From Vibrio aestivus (lineage in GTDB: Bacteria > Pseudomonadota > Gammaproteobacteria > Enterobacterales > Vibrionaceae): 64,000 bases of DNA. Location: positions 85,973-149,972 of the forward strand of contig JYJN01000149.1 in the NCBI GenBank assembly GCA_003263845.1, in the 5' to 3' direction. The notes under the pieces were generated by a model that saw only the letters and a program-made list of their open reading frames with translations, was not told the DNA's origin and searched no databases. A program made the position numbers and the translations under genes. This document shows, in pieces, positions 1 through 8,585 of this stretch; the stretch's first letter is position 1, and every line of letters begins with the position of its first letter.

Positions 1-1
1 G

Positions 2-763
2 AAAATCTGTAAGCGCGAACAGTGCCACTTCCATGTTGATGCGGCTTGGGGTGGCGCAACCTTAATGTCTAACACTCATCGTCCTCTACTGAAAGGCATT
101 GAGCTTGCCGATTCAGTGACCATCGACGCGCACAAACAGCTGTACATTCCGATGGGCGCAGGCATGGTTTTGTTTAAAAACCCAGATGACATGAGCTCGA
201 TTGAACATCACGCCCAATACATTTTGCGTAAGGGCTCTAAAGACTTAGGTAGCCATACACTAGAAGGCTCTCGTTCAGGCATGGCTATGCTCGTTTATGC
301 GGCAATGCACATCATTAGCCGACCTGGTTATGAGCTTCTGATCGACCAAAGCATTGCCAAGGCGCGCTACTTTGCCAATCTCATCAAGCAGCAAGACGAC
401 TTTGAGCTGGTTTCTGAGCCAGAGCTGTGTCTATTAACCTACCGCTATGTGCCGCAGTCTCTGCGTCAAGTGTTGCCAAAAGCAACTGTAGAACAAAAAG
501 CCCAAATCAACGAAAAGCTAAATGCGCTGACCAAATTTGTTCAAAAACGCCAGCGTGAAACGGGTAAATCTTTTGTTTCTCGTACGCGTTTGAATCCAAT
601 CAATTGGGGCCAACAAAATACGATTGTGTTTAGAGTGGTGTTAGCTAACCCGCTAACCAGCTACGATATTCTTCAATCCGTACTCAAAGAACAGCGTGAC
701 ATTGCCAAAACCGCGTCGACTCTCATCTCCGAACTTGAGTCATTGGCAGCGCAAATTTGTTAG
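2..763 (+). CDS. panP: Pyridoxal-dependent aspartate 1-decarboxylase PanP, 3' part
   Basis: The reading frame is open from base 2, so the gene enters from the left edge and only its last ~253 residues are present. The fragment begins with the group II decarboxylase block HVDAAWGG (the Asp that contacts the PLP pyridine nitrogen), followed by DAHKQLY around fragment residue 45, where the Lys forms the Schiff base with PLP. The C-terminal part is typical of the glutamate/aspartate decarboxylase superfamily. In Vibrio the gene next to hexR is usually annotated glutamate decarboxylase or PanP. PanP makes beta-alanine from aspartate for pantothenate and coenzyme A. The substrate is inferred from family and neighbourhood, not from residues seen here. 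The first ATG (position 65) is internal and is not the start. Confidence 0.8.
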   Translation, partial: KICKREQCHFHVDAAWGGATLMSNTHRPLLKGIELADSVTIDAHKQLYIPMGAGMVLFKNPDDMSSIEHHAQYILRKGSKDLGSHTLEGSRSGMAMLVYAAMHIISRPGYELLIDQSIAKARYFANLIKQQDDFELVSEPELCLLTYRYVPQSLRQVLPKATVEQKAQINEKLNALTKFVQKRQRETGKSFVSRTRLNPINWGQQNTIVFRVVLANPLTSYDILQSVLKEQRDIAKTASTLISELESLAAQIC

Positions 764-1073
764 CAGGTCAGTTAGAAGCCAATAACTGAAACTTTCTTTC
801 GTTTTCCTGTAATTAGAATGACAATTTAGGTGATTTTTTCACCATTAACGACCGCTTCGAACAGCATTTTTGTAGTTTAAACAAAATAATGTTTGAGGCG
901 GGTCAAATTCTAGTCCTTTTCCCTTCCTTAAACTAACGATAAATCTTATAGTTAGAACTATACTTTTAGTTATGGCGTTGGTGCTATCTTACCTTAGGAG
1001 TTTTGATTGATTCCTACCCCTTTTGGGAATACGGTTTGACCAACGAGTTGTTCTCTATGCCCTCGTGAACACT
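764..1073. other. Intergenic region upstream of hexR
   Basis: 310 bases with no credible gene. It is AT-rich with several T and A runs and presumably holds the hexR promoter. A partial inverted repeat with TAGTTA/TAACTA elements lies around 933-972. I could not find a clear HexR palindrome or a convincing -35/-10 pair. Confidence 0.5.
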
Positions 1074-1927
1074 ATGAATACATTAGAAAAAATTCAGAAA
1101 AACCTGGAAAACTTTAGCAAGTCTGAAAGAAAGGTAGCAGAAGTTATTATGGCTTCTCCTCAGACAGCTATCCACTCGAGCATTGCTACGCTAGCCAAAA
1201 TGGCGGATGTGAGTGAGCTACTGTTAACCGTTTTTGCCGCCGCCTAGATACTAAAGGCTTCCCTGACTTTAAGTTACATCTAGCTCAAAGCCTTGCAAAC
1301 GGCACTCCGTATGTAAACCGTAACGTTGAAGAAGACGATGGCCCTGATGCATACAGCCACAAAATCTTCGAATCGACAATGGCTTGTTTGGATGTGGCGA
1401 AGAACAGCTTAGATCCGATGCAAGTTAACCGCGCGGTGGACCTGCTTACTCAAGCTAAACGCATTTCGTTTTTTGGCCTGGGTGCCTCTTCTGCTGTTGC
1501 ACGTGATGCTCAAAACAAGTTCATCCGTTTCAACATTCCAATTACCTGTTTCGAAGACATTGTCATGCAGCGTATGAGCTGTATTAACAGTTCAGATAAC
1601 GATGTGATTGTTCTAATTTCTCATACTGGCCGCACTAAGAGCCAAGTGGAGATCGCTCATCTGGCAAAAGAGAACGGTGCTACTGTCATCGCTATTACAG
1701 CGAAAGACTCGCCGCTAGATAAAGCAAGTTCGCTGTCTATTTCTCTTGATGTGCCAGAAGATACTGATGTGTACATGCCAATGGCAAGTCGCGTGGTGCA
1801 AATGACCGTTATCGATGTACTGGCTACTGGCTTCACGCTTCGTCGTGGTACTGGCTTTAGAGAGAACTTGAAGCGCGTTAAAGATGCGTTGAAAGATTCG
1901 CGCTACGACAAGTTAGCTCAATACTAA
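1074..1927 (+). CDS. hexR: HexR, RpiR-family regulator of central carbon metabolism (one frameshift)
   Basis: Transcription factor of the RpiR family: N-terminal HTH_6 domain (residues ~1-77) and C-terminal SIS sugar-phosphate-binding domain (~120-260). In gammaproteobacteria HexR senses 2-keto-3-deoxy-6-phosphogluconate and controls glycolytic and Entner-Doudoroff genes. Landmarks: KSERKVAEVI near the N-terminus, FCRRLDTKGFPDFKLHLAQS after the HTH, and the SIS blocks FFGLGASS and ISHTGRTK. The frame breaks at ~1215, where SEPTVNR is expected and one C is missing. Restoring it gives 284 aa, close to the usual ~285-289. I chose ATG 1074 (MNTLEKIQ), which matches family N-termini, over an upstream GTG. 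A terminator follows immediately. Confidence 0.92.
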
Positions 1928-1945
1928 GCTGAAATTAAATCTACG

Positions 1946-1972
1946 AAAAACGGAGCTATTGCTCCGTTTTTT
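1946..1972 (+). terminator. Rho-independent terminator after hexR
   Basis: GC-rich stem AACGGAGC/GCTCCGTT with a 4-nt loop, followed by a T run on the plus strand and preceded by an A run. It can act in both directions for the convergent hexR and alcohol dehydrogenase genes. Confidence 0.85.
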
Positions 1973-3221
1973 GATCGCTTGCGACTTGCCTAGATACCTG
2001 CTTTTCATCATGCACGAGTTCAAAGCCAGTCATCACTCTTTCGTTACCTGACGACGACCCGCATTCACCATCGCATTGGCAAACCTGATTAAGAATGAAC
2101 ACAAGTCGATCGTCTGTAATGGGGATTGGGTTTCCTCTGATAGCAACAGACATCAAGCATCTTCGGCCACTTTCTCAAATGATGTCGCACACACGCCAAA
2201 ATGGCTCAGCTGCGGAAGTTCAAGCTTATCGAGCATCATCTGCACCCACAAAATACCGTCTTGCACGCCGGCATTGTGTCTTCCCGTTAATATCTGAGCC
2301 AAAGTGCCATAGCGCCTGACGACATCTTTCCTTTTCGCAGCGATTGCGGCATCGATATTCTCTCTCATAACATAAGGGGCTAACCGAGCGGTGATGATAC
2401 TATGCGGTGCGTCCAGTTTTCCGGTTAGAGACGCGGCAAGGCCATGAGCGGCACCTAGCTTGGCATTGGAGCTTGCCATACCCGCAAGTAAAGCGGCGAA
2501 GGACAAATCGGAGCGCGCCTGAGGGTTATCATGCATACAAGCTTGCAGCAAGGAGCGACCAAGGCGTCGTAATCCCTCTTCACACACCATGTCTGACAGC
2601 GGATTAGGATCACCACACACGTAAGATTCCATCAAACGGGTAAAGACTTCCATAGCCCCACGACCAGAAAGGTACTGATTCATTCCATAAGTTAAGGTCG
2701 GATCGACAATCGCCACATCAGCGAGCATATCTGGGCTTCGTAGACTAACTTTTACCTGATCTTGGCCAGATCGAAGAACAGCATTTTTAGTGACTTCCGA
2801 TCCCGTGCTCGCATTGGTGGGAATCGCAATATAGGCAAGTGGTTTGGTTTTGAGTGGAACATTGCGCCCCACCACTTCAACATAATCGTAAACATCCCCT
2901 TGGTTAGGGATAATTGCGGCGAGTGCCTTCCCCATATCAAGCACACTACCACCGCCAATCGCGACCACCATATCAGGTTTAAAACGCCGACCGTTAATGG
3001 CCGTTTCTTCAACCATAGTGATGTTTGGCTCGCCAGAAATTGAGACATGTTGATAGCGCATATTTTGCGTTTTGAAGATATTCAACAATGACATTTGAAC
3101 GTGACAGATCCTTTCCAGTCACCAGCAAGACACTGTAACCAAACTGGTTTAGTACGGACAGCGACGATTCCAAAGCGCCCTCACCAAAGATGATTCGAGT
3201 CGACGTCATGAACTGAAACAT
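1956..3221 (-). CDS. Iron-containing alcohol dehydrogenase (two frameshifts)
   Basis: Group III Fe-type NAD(P)-dependent alcohol dehydrogenase. Visible: N-terminus MTSTRIIFGEGALES, the nucleotide-binding block AIGGGSVLDMGKA, and AIPTNASTGSEVT. The metal-ligand region is partly changed (AAHGLAASLTG and DAPHS carry the expected His positions). Three pieces in different frames join into one protein of about 421 aa. One extra A near ~3074 fuses LQNA to the MRYQHVSISGEP segment. One missing T near 2157 fuses the middle to a C-terminal MSVAIRGNPIPIT segment, which is the family's usual C-terminal block. The last ~40 residues are Cys- and Ser-rich and run into the hexR terminator, so the true C-terminus is uncertain. 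The substrate is unknown. Confidence 0.75.
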
Positions 3222-3591
3222 ACCAATCCTCCATGAAAACTTTGTCTACTTCTTAAACCTAAGTAACCTCGAGATGTGAGGTTACTTAGGTATAGCTTGC
3301 CTGTAGCGTTTGAAAATAAACTTGACCAAGTGCAAGTTGCTAACATAAACCACAATTAAATTGTGACTTTGTGCTCCGCTGCACCTCATACTAAGAGTAA
3401 TTGTTTGAAACCTCACCACATACACTAATAATAGGTGTTTCCTATCGCAGCGAAAGGCAAATCCATCTTTATTTCCGAACCTAATTCGGGCATAGTTTCT
3501 GGTAACAAATAAAGGAGCACGGTGTATGTAGGTAAACATATATCATTAACCCTTCTTTTATAATGAATCAGATATCAAGAGGAATTTGTAT
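3222..3591. other. Divergent intergenic region between alcohol dehydrogenase and grxA
   Basis: 370 bases. It contains the perfect 14-bp inverted repeat at 3257-3291 and the presumed promoters of the two divergent genes. A minus-strand open frame inside it (3282-3539) has no RBS and no recognisable domain, so I do not call it. Confidence 0.5.
3257..3291. repeat. Perfect 14-bp inverted repeat
   Basis: ACCTAAGTAACCTC, a 7-base spacer, then its exact reverse complement GAGGTTACTTAGGT. There is no T tract on either side, so it is not an ordinary terminator. It lies 36-70 bases upstream of the alcohol dehydrogenase start, which would suit an operator or a 5' leader hairpin. Confidence 0.8.
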
Positions 3592-3858
3592 ATGTTCGTA
3601 GTTATCTTCGGTCGCCCAGCTTGCCCATTCTGTGTACGCGCTAAAGAGCACGCAGAAACACTAAAAGCTCAACGTGACGACTTCAACTACCGTTATGTTG
3701 ATATTCACGCTGAAGGAATCAGCAAAGCTGACCTAGAAAAAACTGTAGGTAAGCCAGTGGAAACGGTTCCTCAAATCTTCGTTGATCAAGAGCACATCGG
3801 TGGTTGTGATGACTTCGAAGCCTACGCAAAAGAGCACCTAGGCCTTTTTGCTGAGTAA
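3592..3858 (+). CDS. grxA: Glutaredoxin 1
   Basis: An 88-aa glutathione-dependent disulfide reductase of the GrxA type, which reduces ribonucleotide reductase and other thiol proteins in the cytoplasm. The active site CPFC is at residues ~12-15, with TVPQIFVD (cis-Pro loop) and HIGGCDDF (glutathione-binding) further on. Length and sequence fit GrxA closely. ATG 3592 is preferred because AGAGGA lies 8-14 bases upstream; the TTG two codons earlier would sit too close. A strong terminator follows. The ybjL-family gene downstream repeats an association also seen in enterobacteria. Confidence 0.95.
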   Translation: MFVVIFGRPACPFCVRAKEHAETLKAQRDDFNYRYVDIHAEGISKADLEKTVGKPVETVPQIFVDQEHIGGCDDFEAYAKEHLGLFAE

Positions 3859-3876
3859 TCAGAATTCGATTTAACT

Positions 3877-3904
3877 AACCCGCTAATTATTAGCGGGTTT
3901 TTTT
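3877..3904 (+). terminator. Terminator after grxA
   Basis: AACCCGCTAAT/ATTAGCGGGTT hairpin followed by eight T. Confidence 0.92.
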
Positions 3905-4062
3905 ATGTCTGTTGACAGTTCATGCCTTACGTCAGCTAATGGAAAATAATAAATTATTTCACTTAATTTTCTCATGGATTCAGTTACAATTCGCACTCTT
4001 ACCGTATACCAACTAAATTTTTGGTATAACCTTTTTGCTGGCATAACCCATAGAGCCGCGCT

Positions 4063-5744
4063 GTGAATATCGACGTTGTACTTTTGCTTGAACAAAACCC
4101 CATCCTACTTATTTTTGTAGTCCTCGCTATCGGCCTTGCCTTTGGTAAAATTCGATTTGGTAGCCTTGTCCTAGGTAACTCCATCGGTGTGTTATTAACT
4201 TCACTGGTCATGGGGCACTTGGGTTTCTCGTTCAATGCTGAAGCGCTCACTATTGGCTTTATGCTGTTTATCTACTGCGTGGGTATCGAAGCGGGGCCGA
4301 ACTTCTTCGGTATTTTCTTTAGAGACGGAAAACACTATCTAATACTAAGCTTGGTTGTATTGGTTACCGCGATTGCGATTACCCATTTCTTCAGCCAATT
4401 CTTCGGCCTCGATTACGGCTTATCGGCAGGTATGATGGCAGGAGCACTCACTGCCACGCCGGTTCTGGTTGGTGCGCAAGACGCATTGAATTCAGGATTG
4501 GCAGAAATTCCACGTAATATGGATTTTGCGCTAGTAATAGAGAATCTATCTGTCGGCTACGCAATGGCATACTTGGTGGGGCTAGTGAGCATGATTATGT
4601 TCGCCAAGCTATTACCCAAGCTTCAAAAGCAGAACCTATCAGATTCCGCCCAGCAAATAGCTCAAGAGCGAGGCCTCGGCAGTTCCGGGCAGCGCAAAGT
4701 ATATTTGCCAATTATTCGTGCTTATCGGCCGGCCCAGAGCTGATCGATTGGACCGACGGCAAGAACCTTCGCGAGTTGGGTATCTATCGCCAAACAGGCT
4801 GTTACATTGAACGTATCCGCCGTAATGGTATTTTGGCCCATCCAGACGGCGATGCGATCCTTCAAGAAGGTGATGAAATCGCGTTGGTTGGCTTTCCAGA
4901 TAGCCACGCACGACTCGATCCAAGCTTCAGAAACGGCAAAGAGGTTTTCGATAGAAACTTACTCGACTTGCGGATTGTTGAAGAAGAGATCGTGGTAAAA
5001 AGTGACAGCATGGCGGGCAAGCGTTTGTCTGACTTGAACCTATCAGAGTATGGCTGTTTCCTTAACCGTGTAGTTCGTGCTCAGATTGAAATGCCGATGG
5101 ACTTAGATATTGTGATCGCCAAAGGTGATGTTCTGCAGGTGAGCGGCGAAAAGAGCCGTGTACATGGCCTCGCGGAAAAAATTGGTTTCATCTCAATTCA
5201 CAGTCAAATGGCTGATCTACTCGCATTCTGTAGCTTCTTTATTCTTGGCGTAATGTTTGGCTTAATCACCATGACGTTTGGGCAAGTATCGTTCGGCCTA
5301 GGTAACGCGGTGGGTCTATTGCTCTCCGGTATCACATTAGGTTTTTTAAGAGCGAACCACCCAACCTTTGGCTATGTTCCTCAAGGGGCACTTAACATGG
5401 TTAAGGACCTCGGCCTGATGATCTTTATGGTGGGTATTGGTTTAAGTGCTGGTGGCAAGATGTTTGAGCACCTAACTCAAGTCGGACCACAGGTAATAGG
5501 GTTGGCGCTGATCGTCAGTGTCGTTCCTGTTGCATTGGCTTACTTAGTGGGCGCATATATCCTTAAGATGAACCGCGCACTACTATTCGGTGCAATCATT
5601 GGAGCTCGAACCTGTGCACCAGCGATGGACATTGTGAATGAGTATGCTAAGTCTACTATTCCTGCTTTGGGGTATGCGGGGACATATGCAATTGCCAATA
5701 TATTAATGACGCTTGCTGGTACGCTATTAATCATCCTAAGCTAA
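4063..5744 (+). CDS. ybjL: YbjL-family AspT/AAE-type transporter with RCK_C domains (one frameshift)
   Basis: Membrane protein of the aspartate:alanine exchanger family. Layout: five or so N-terminal TM helices (residues ~1-190), a cytoplasmic insert with two RCK_C-like domains (~210-385, including [13 protein letters not shown] and [17 protein letters not shown]), then about five C-terminal TM helices. Each membrane half carries the duplicated family signature ([14 protein letters not shown] in the first; [10 protein letters not shown] in the second). The frame breaks near 4725, where one base is missing at CGGCCGGCCC. Repair gives 560 aa, matching YbjL of E. coli (~561). The start is the GTG at 4063. 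Physiological substrate is unknown. Confidence 0.88.
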
Positions 5745-5764
5745 TAGCACTCTCATAATGAACA

Positions 5765-5789
5765 AAAAGCCACCCAACTGGTGGCTTTT
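5765..5789 (+). terminator. Terminator between convergent ybjL and Ig-like gene
   Basis: AAAAGCCACC/GGTGGCTTTT stem, symmetric A/T flanks, likely bidirectional. Confidence 0.85.
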
Positions 5790-5800
5790 GTCGACTAAGT

Positions 5801-6727
5801 CTATTGGCCGTTAATAAGAATTGGCATTAACGTAGTCACATTGCCAGCTTCAACATACGCTGACGCTGAACCTTTACCAATTACCTGCAAATCACCCTCT
5901 GCCGTCGCCTCTAGCACTAATGGGTTATCTATCTTAAAGGTGTATTGGCCAGCCTCTAATCGGTGGCGCTCGCCATTGTGATCAATCGCTTCTACTGTCA
6001 CTTCTACAATCTCACCTACTTTTTTGTTGAGAGGTGTAAAAGTAATTGGGAAAGCGCCAACATCATCATAATGAACATCATCAACAACAACACTTACATC
6101 ATTACTAGTTACGCCTTCTAGTGATGCTCTAACGCGTACTTCCCCTGCCTTAAGCGCAGTAAGTACGTCGCCTTCAATTTTTAGCACACCTGTAGCACTT
6201 GCATTATTAAGGTGCCAAGTGACGGTTTCGGTAACATCGCGGCTAGAACCGTCATCAAACTTTGCAGTTGCGCCTACAGTTGTTGACGTACCTGGAGAAA
6301 GTTCAGTTTCTTGTATATCAATCGATACCGACTCAACAATTGCATCTGGTGCTTCACCGATGAAAATTGAAGCAAAGTCAGTTTGGTGGCCTTTCCATTC
6401 TGCTCTTACTAAACCAGTACCTTGTTGGACACCAAAAGCAACGCCATTGTTGGCAATAGACATAAGCTCTGGAGTTACATTAAGCCACTCTACTTCGTGA
6501 GTAAGAAGGTCTGCTTCACCATTTGTGTATAAAACCATGGTACGAAGCTGTAACGTTTCGCCTTCTTTAATAGAGCGTCCATCTTCAAGAATACCCATCG
6601 CCTGAATTTCTCGCTGCTGATATTCAGCTTCTAGCTGAGATTGTTTAACTTCTAAAGAAGCCGATACACTGCTTGATGCAAACAAAATGGCAGAGCCAAT
6701 TGCTACAATCGATTTTTTAATTTTCAT
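5801..6727 (-). CDS. Exported protein with bacterial Ig-like (Big_2-type) domains
   Basis: A 308-aa protein with a Sec signal peptide (MKIKKSIVAIGSAILFASSS, cleavage probably near VSAS). The rest is beta-strand-rich and repeats the Big_2 pattern about three times (~45-120, ~130-215, ~225-308). An example is VSIDIQETELSPGTSTTVGA, followed by FDDGSSRDVTETVTW and ending in VRASLEGVTSNDVSVVV. Such domains are structural or adhesive modules on secreted proteins. There is no lipobox, LPXTG or C-terminal TM segment, so it is probably periplasmic or released. It stands alone with a long AT-rich upstream region. Specific function is unknown. Confidence 0.7.
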   Translation of the reverse strand: MKIKKSIVAIGSAILFASSSVSASLEVKQSQLEAEYQQREIQAMGILEDGRSIKEGETLQLRTMVLYTNGEADLLTHEVEWLNVTPELMSIANNGVAFGVQQGTGLVRAEWKGHQTDFASIFIGEAPDAIVESVSIDIQETELSPGTSTTVGATAKFDDGSSRDVTETVTWHLNNASATGVLKIEGDVLTALKAGEVRVRASLEGVTSNDVSVVVDDVHYDDVGAFPITFTPLNKKVGEIVEVTVEAIDHNGERHRLEAGQYTFKIDNPLVLEATAEGDLQVIGKGSASAYVEAGNVTTLMPILINGQ

Positions 6728-7096
6728 GGTTCACCTTGAACAATTATTAGAATAACAAGCTGTTAGCACTTGCAATAAAAACAATACGTCCATATCGGGC
6801 AGTCGCTCAAATAAAACAATCTCAAGAAAGATTTAGAGCCACAGTGCGACATTAATCCATAACTTACTGAAAATAATGATTATTTCATTCACCATTTTGA
6901 ATCAAAGTTACAATTAAAATAGAAAAATCATTTAATATTCCATAAATGAAAAATAAATGAACCACTCCACTTATAAATTATTCATTACCTATAATAAATT
7001 GATAAACTCAGTTAGCTTATTTTGGAATGTATCCATGCACGATAATATTTTTTTATAAAATCACTGCGTAATTTTTAATTCAAAATGCAATCCACA
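6728..7096. other. AT-rich intergenic region
   Basis: About 370 bases of strongly AT-rich sequence upstream of the Ig-like gene and downstream of fabV. I see no ORF, tRNA or hairpin of note. It presumably includes the promoter of the Ig-like gene and could be a site for H-NS-type silencing. Confidence 0.5.
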
Positions 7097-7129
7097 TAAA
7101 AAAAGCCAGTAGCTAAGCTACTGGCTTTC
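7097..7129 (-). terminator. Terminator after fabV
   Basis: AAAGCCAGTAG/CTACTGGCTTT hairpin. On the minus strand it is followed by a run of seven T. Confidence 0.9.
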
Positions 7130-7148
7130 AACTCCAATTCAGTCAGAA

Positions 7149-8352
7149 TTAGATGTTGATAATATCAGCTTCAACCGCTGGGTTAACGTCTGCTTCGTAA
7201 TCAACACCTTCCACACCGAAACCGAATAGCTTCAAGAACTCTTCTTTGTACTCAACGTAGTCAGTTAGCTCTTTCAAGTTTTCAGACGTGATTTGCGGCC
7301 ATAGGTCACGACAATGTTGCTGAATATCTTCACGTAGTTCCCAGTCATCTAGACGAAGACGGTTGCTGTCATCCACTTCTGGCGCGCTGCCGTCTTCTTT
7401 GTAAAGACGCTGGCTGAACATACGGTAGATTTGCTCCATACAACCTTCGTGTACGCCTTCTTCACGCATTTTCTTGAACACCATTGCGATGTAAAGAGGC
7501 ATAACTGGAATTGCAGAACTTGCTTGCGTCACAACCGACTTAAGTACCGCTACGTTTGCGCTACCGCCAGTTGTTGCTAGCTTCTCGTTCAAAGCTGTTG
7601 CTGCACGATCTAGGTCCATTTTCGCTTTGCCTAGCGCGCCATCCCAGTAGATTGGCCAAGTCAGTTCAGTACCAATGTAGCTGTAAGCAACTGTTTTACA
7701 GCCTTCAGCTAGAACGCCAGCTTCAGAAAGTGCGTTGATCCAAAGTTCCCAATCTTCACCGCCCATTACAGTCACAGTGTCTTTGATCTCTTCTTCTGTC
7801 GCAGGCTCTACGCTTGCTTCAATGATCACGTCTTTGTTCGTGTCAACAGCCGTGGAAGTGTAGGTTTCACCGATAGGCTTTAGAGATGAACGGATAAGTT
7901 CACCTGTTTCAGGAAGTTTACGTACTGGAGATGCCAATGAGTAAACCACCATATCGATTTGGCCAAGATCTTCTTTGATCAGCTCGATTGTCTTTTGCTT
8001 CGCTTCGTTTGAGAAAGCGTCGCCGTTTAGGCTTTTTAGAGTAAAGCCCTTCTTCACGTGCCAGCTTGTCAAAAGCAGCAGCGTTGTAAAATCCTGCCGT
8101 GCCCGGCTTTCTTTCCGTGCCTTCTTTTTCGAAGAAAACACCAATCGTTGACGCACCGCCGCCGAATGCTGCAGCAACGCGAGACGATAGGCCATAGCCG
8201 CTTGAAGAACCCACAACCAGAACGCGCTTAGGTGCATTCTTAATTGGGCCTTGCGCTTTTGTGTAAGCGATTTGTTCTTTTACGTTTGCTTCACAGCCCA
8301 CAGGGTGTGTTGTAGTACAGATAAATCCGCGAATTCTAGGTTTGATGATCAT
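7149..8352 (-). CDS. fabV: FabV, NADH-dependent enoyl-ACP reductase (one frameshift)
   Basis: Catalyses the last step of fatty-acid elongation (trans-2-enoyl-ACP to acyl-ACP). This is the triclosan-tolerant FabV type that replaces or supplements FabI in vibrios. Visible: N-terminus [19 protein letters not shown], the Rossmann glycine block [10 protein letters not shown], and a catalytic Tyr-x8-Lys region ([23 protein letters not shown]). The frame breaks at a T run, 8033-8037. Removing one base (A5 to A4 on the coding strand) restores [15 protein letters not shown] and gives 400 aa, the normal size. Start ATG 8352 matches the family N-terminus. It lies downstream of fadE and psrA, in a fatty-acid block. 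Confidence 0.95.
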
Positions 8353-8542
8353 ATTCAACTTCCTTCAAAAATCCCCGCTAGGATAAAAGTTTCACGGAGA
8401 AATGGCATCTAATTTCTTCAAAAACACATGATTTTACCAAGTGGTTGGAGCACTGAGCCCAAAAAGGAGAGAATAATTTGATTTGTTATCGGTAAACTCC
8501 GAACTTCATCACTCTTCGCGCAACTTATACACATCAAAACGA

Positions 8543-8570
8543 AAAAGCGACGCTAATGAGCGCCGCTTTT
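8543..8570 (-). terminator. Terminator after fadE
   Basis: AAAGCGxCGCT/AGCGxCGCTTT hairpin with one internal mismatch. The minus-strand 3' side is T-rich. It lies 16 bases past the fadE stop. Confidence 0.7.
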
Positions 8571-8585
8571 ATGGTCTGTGAGCGT

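Noticed and set aside
3282..3539. 85-aa minus-strand ORF between alcohol dehydrogenase and grxA
   Set aside because: No RBS, no recognisable domain, overlaps an inverted repeat and likely promoters.
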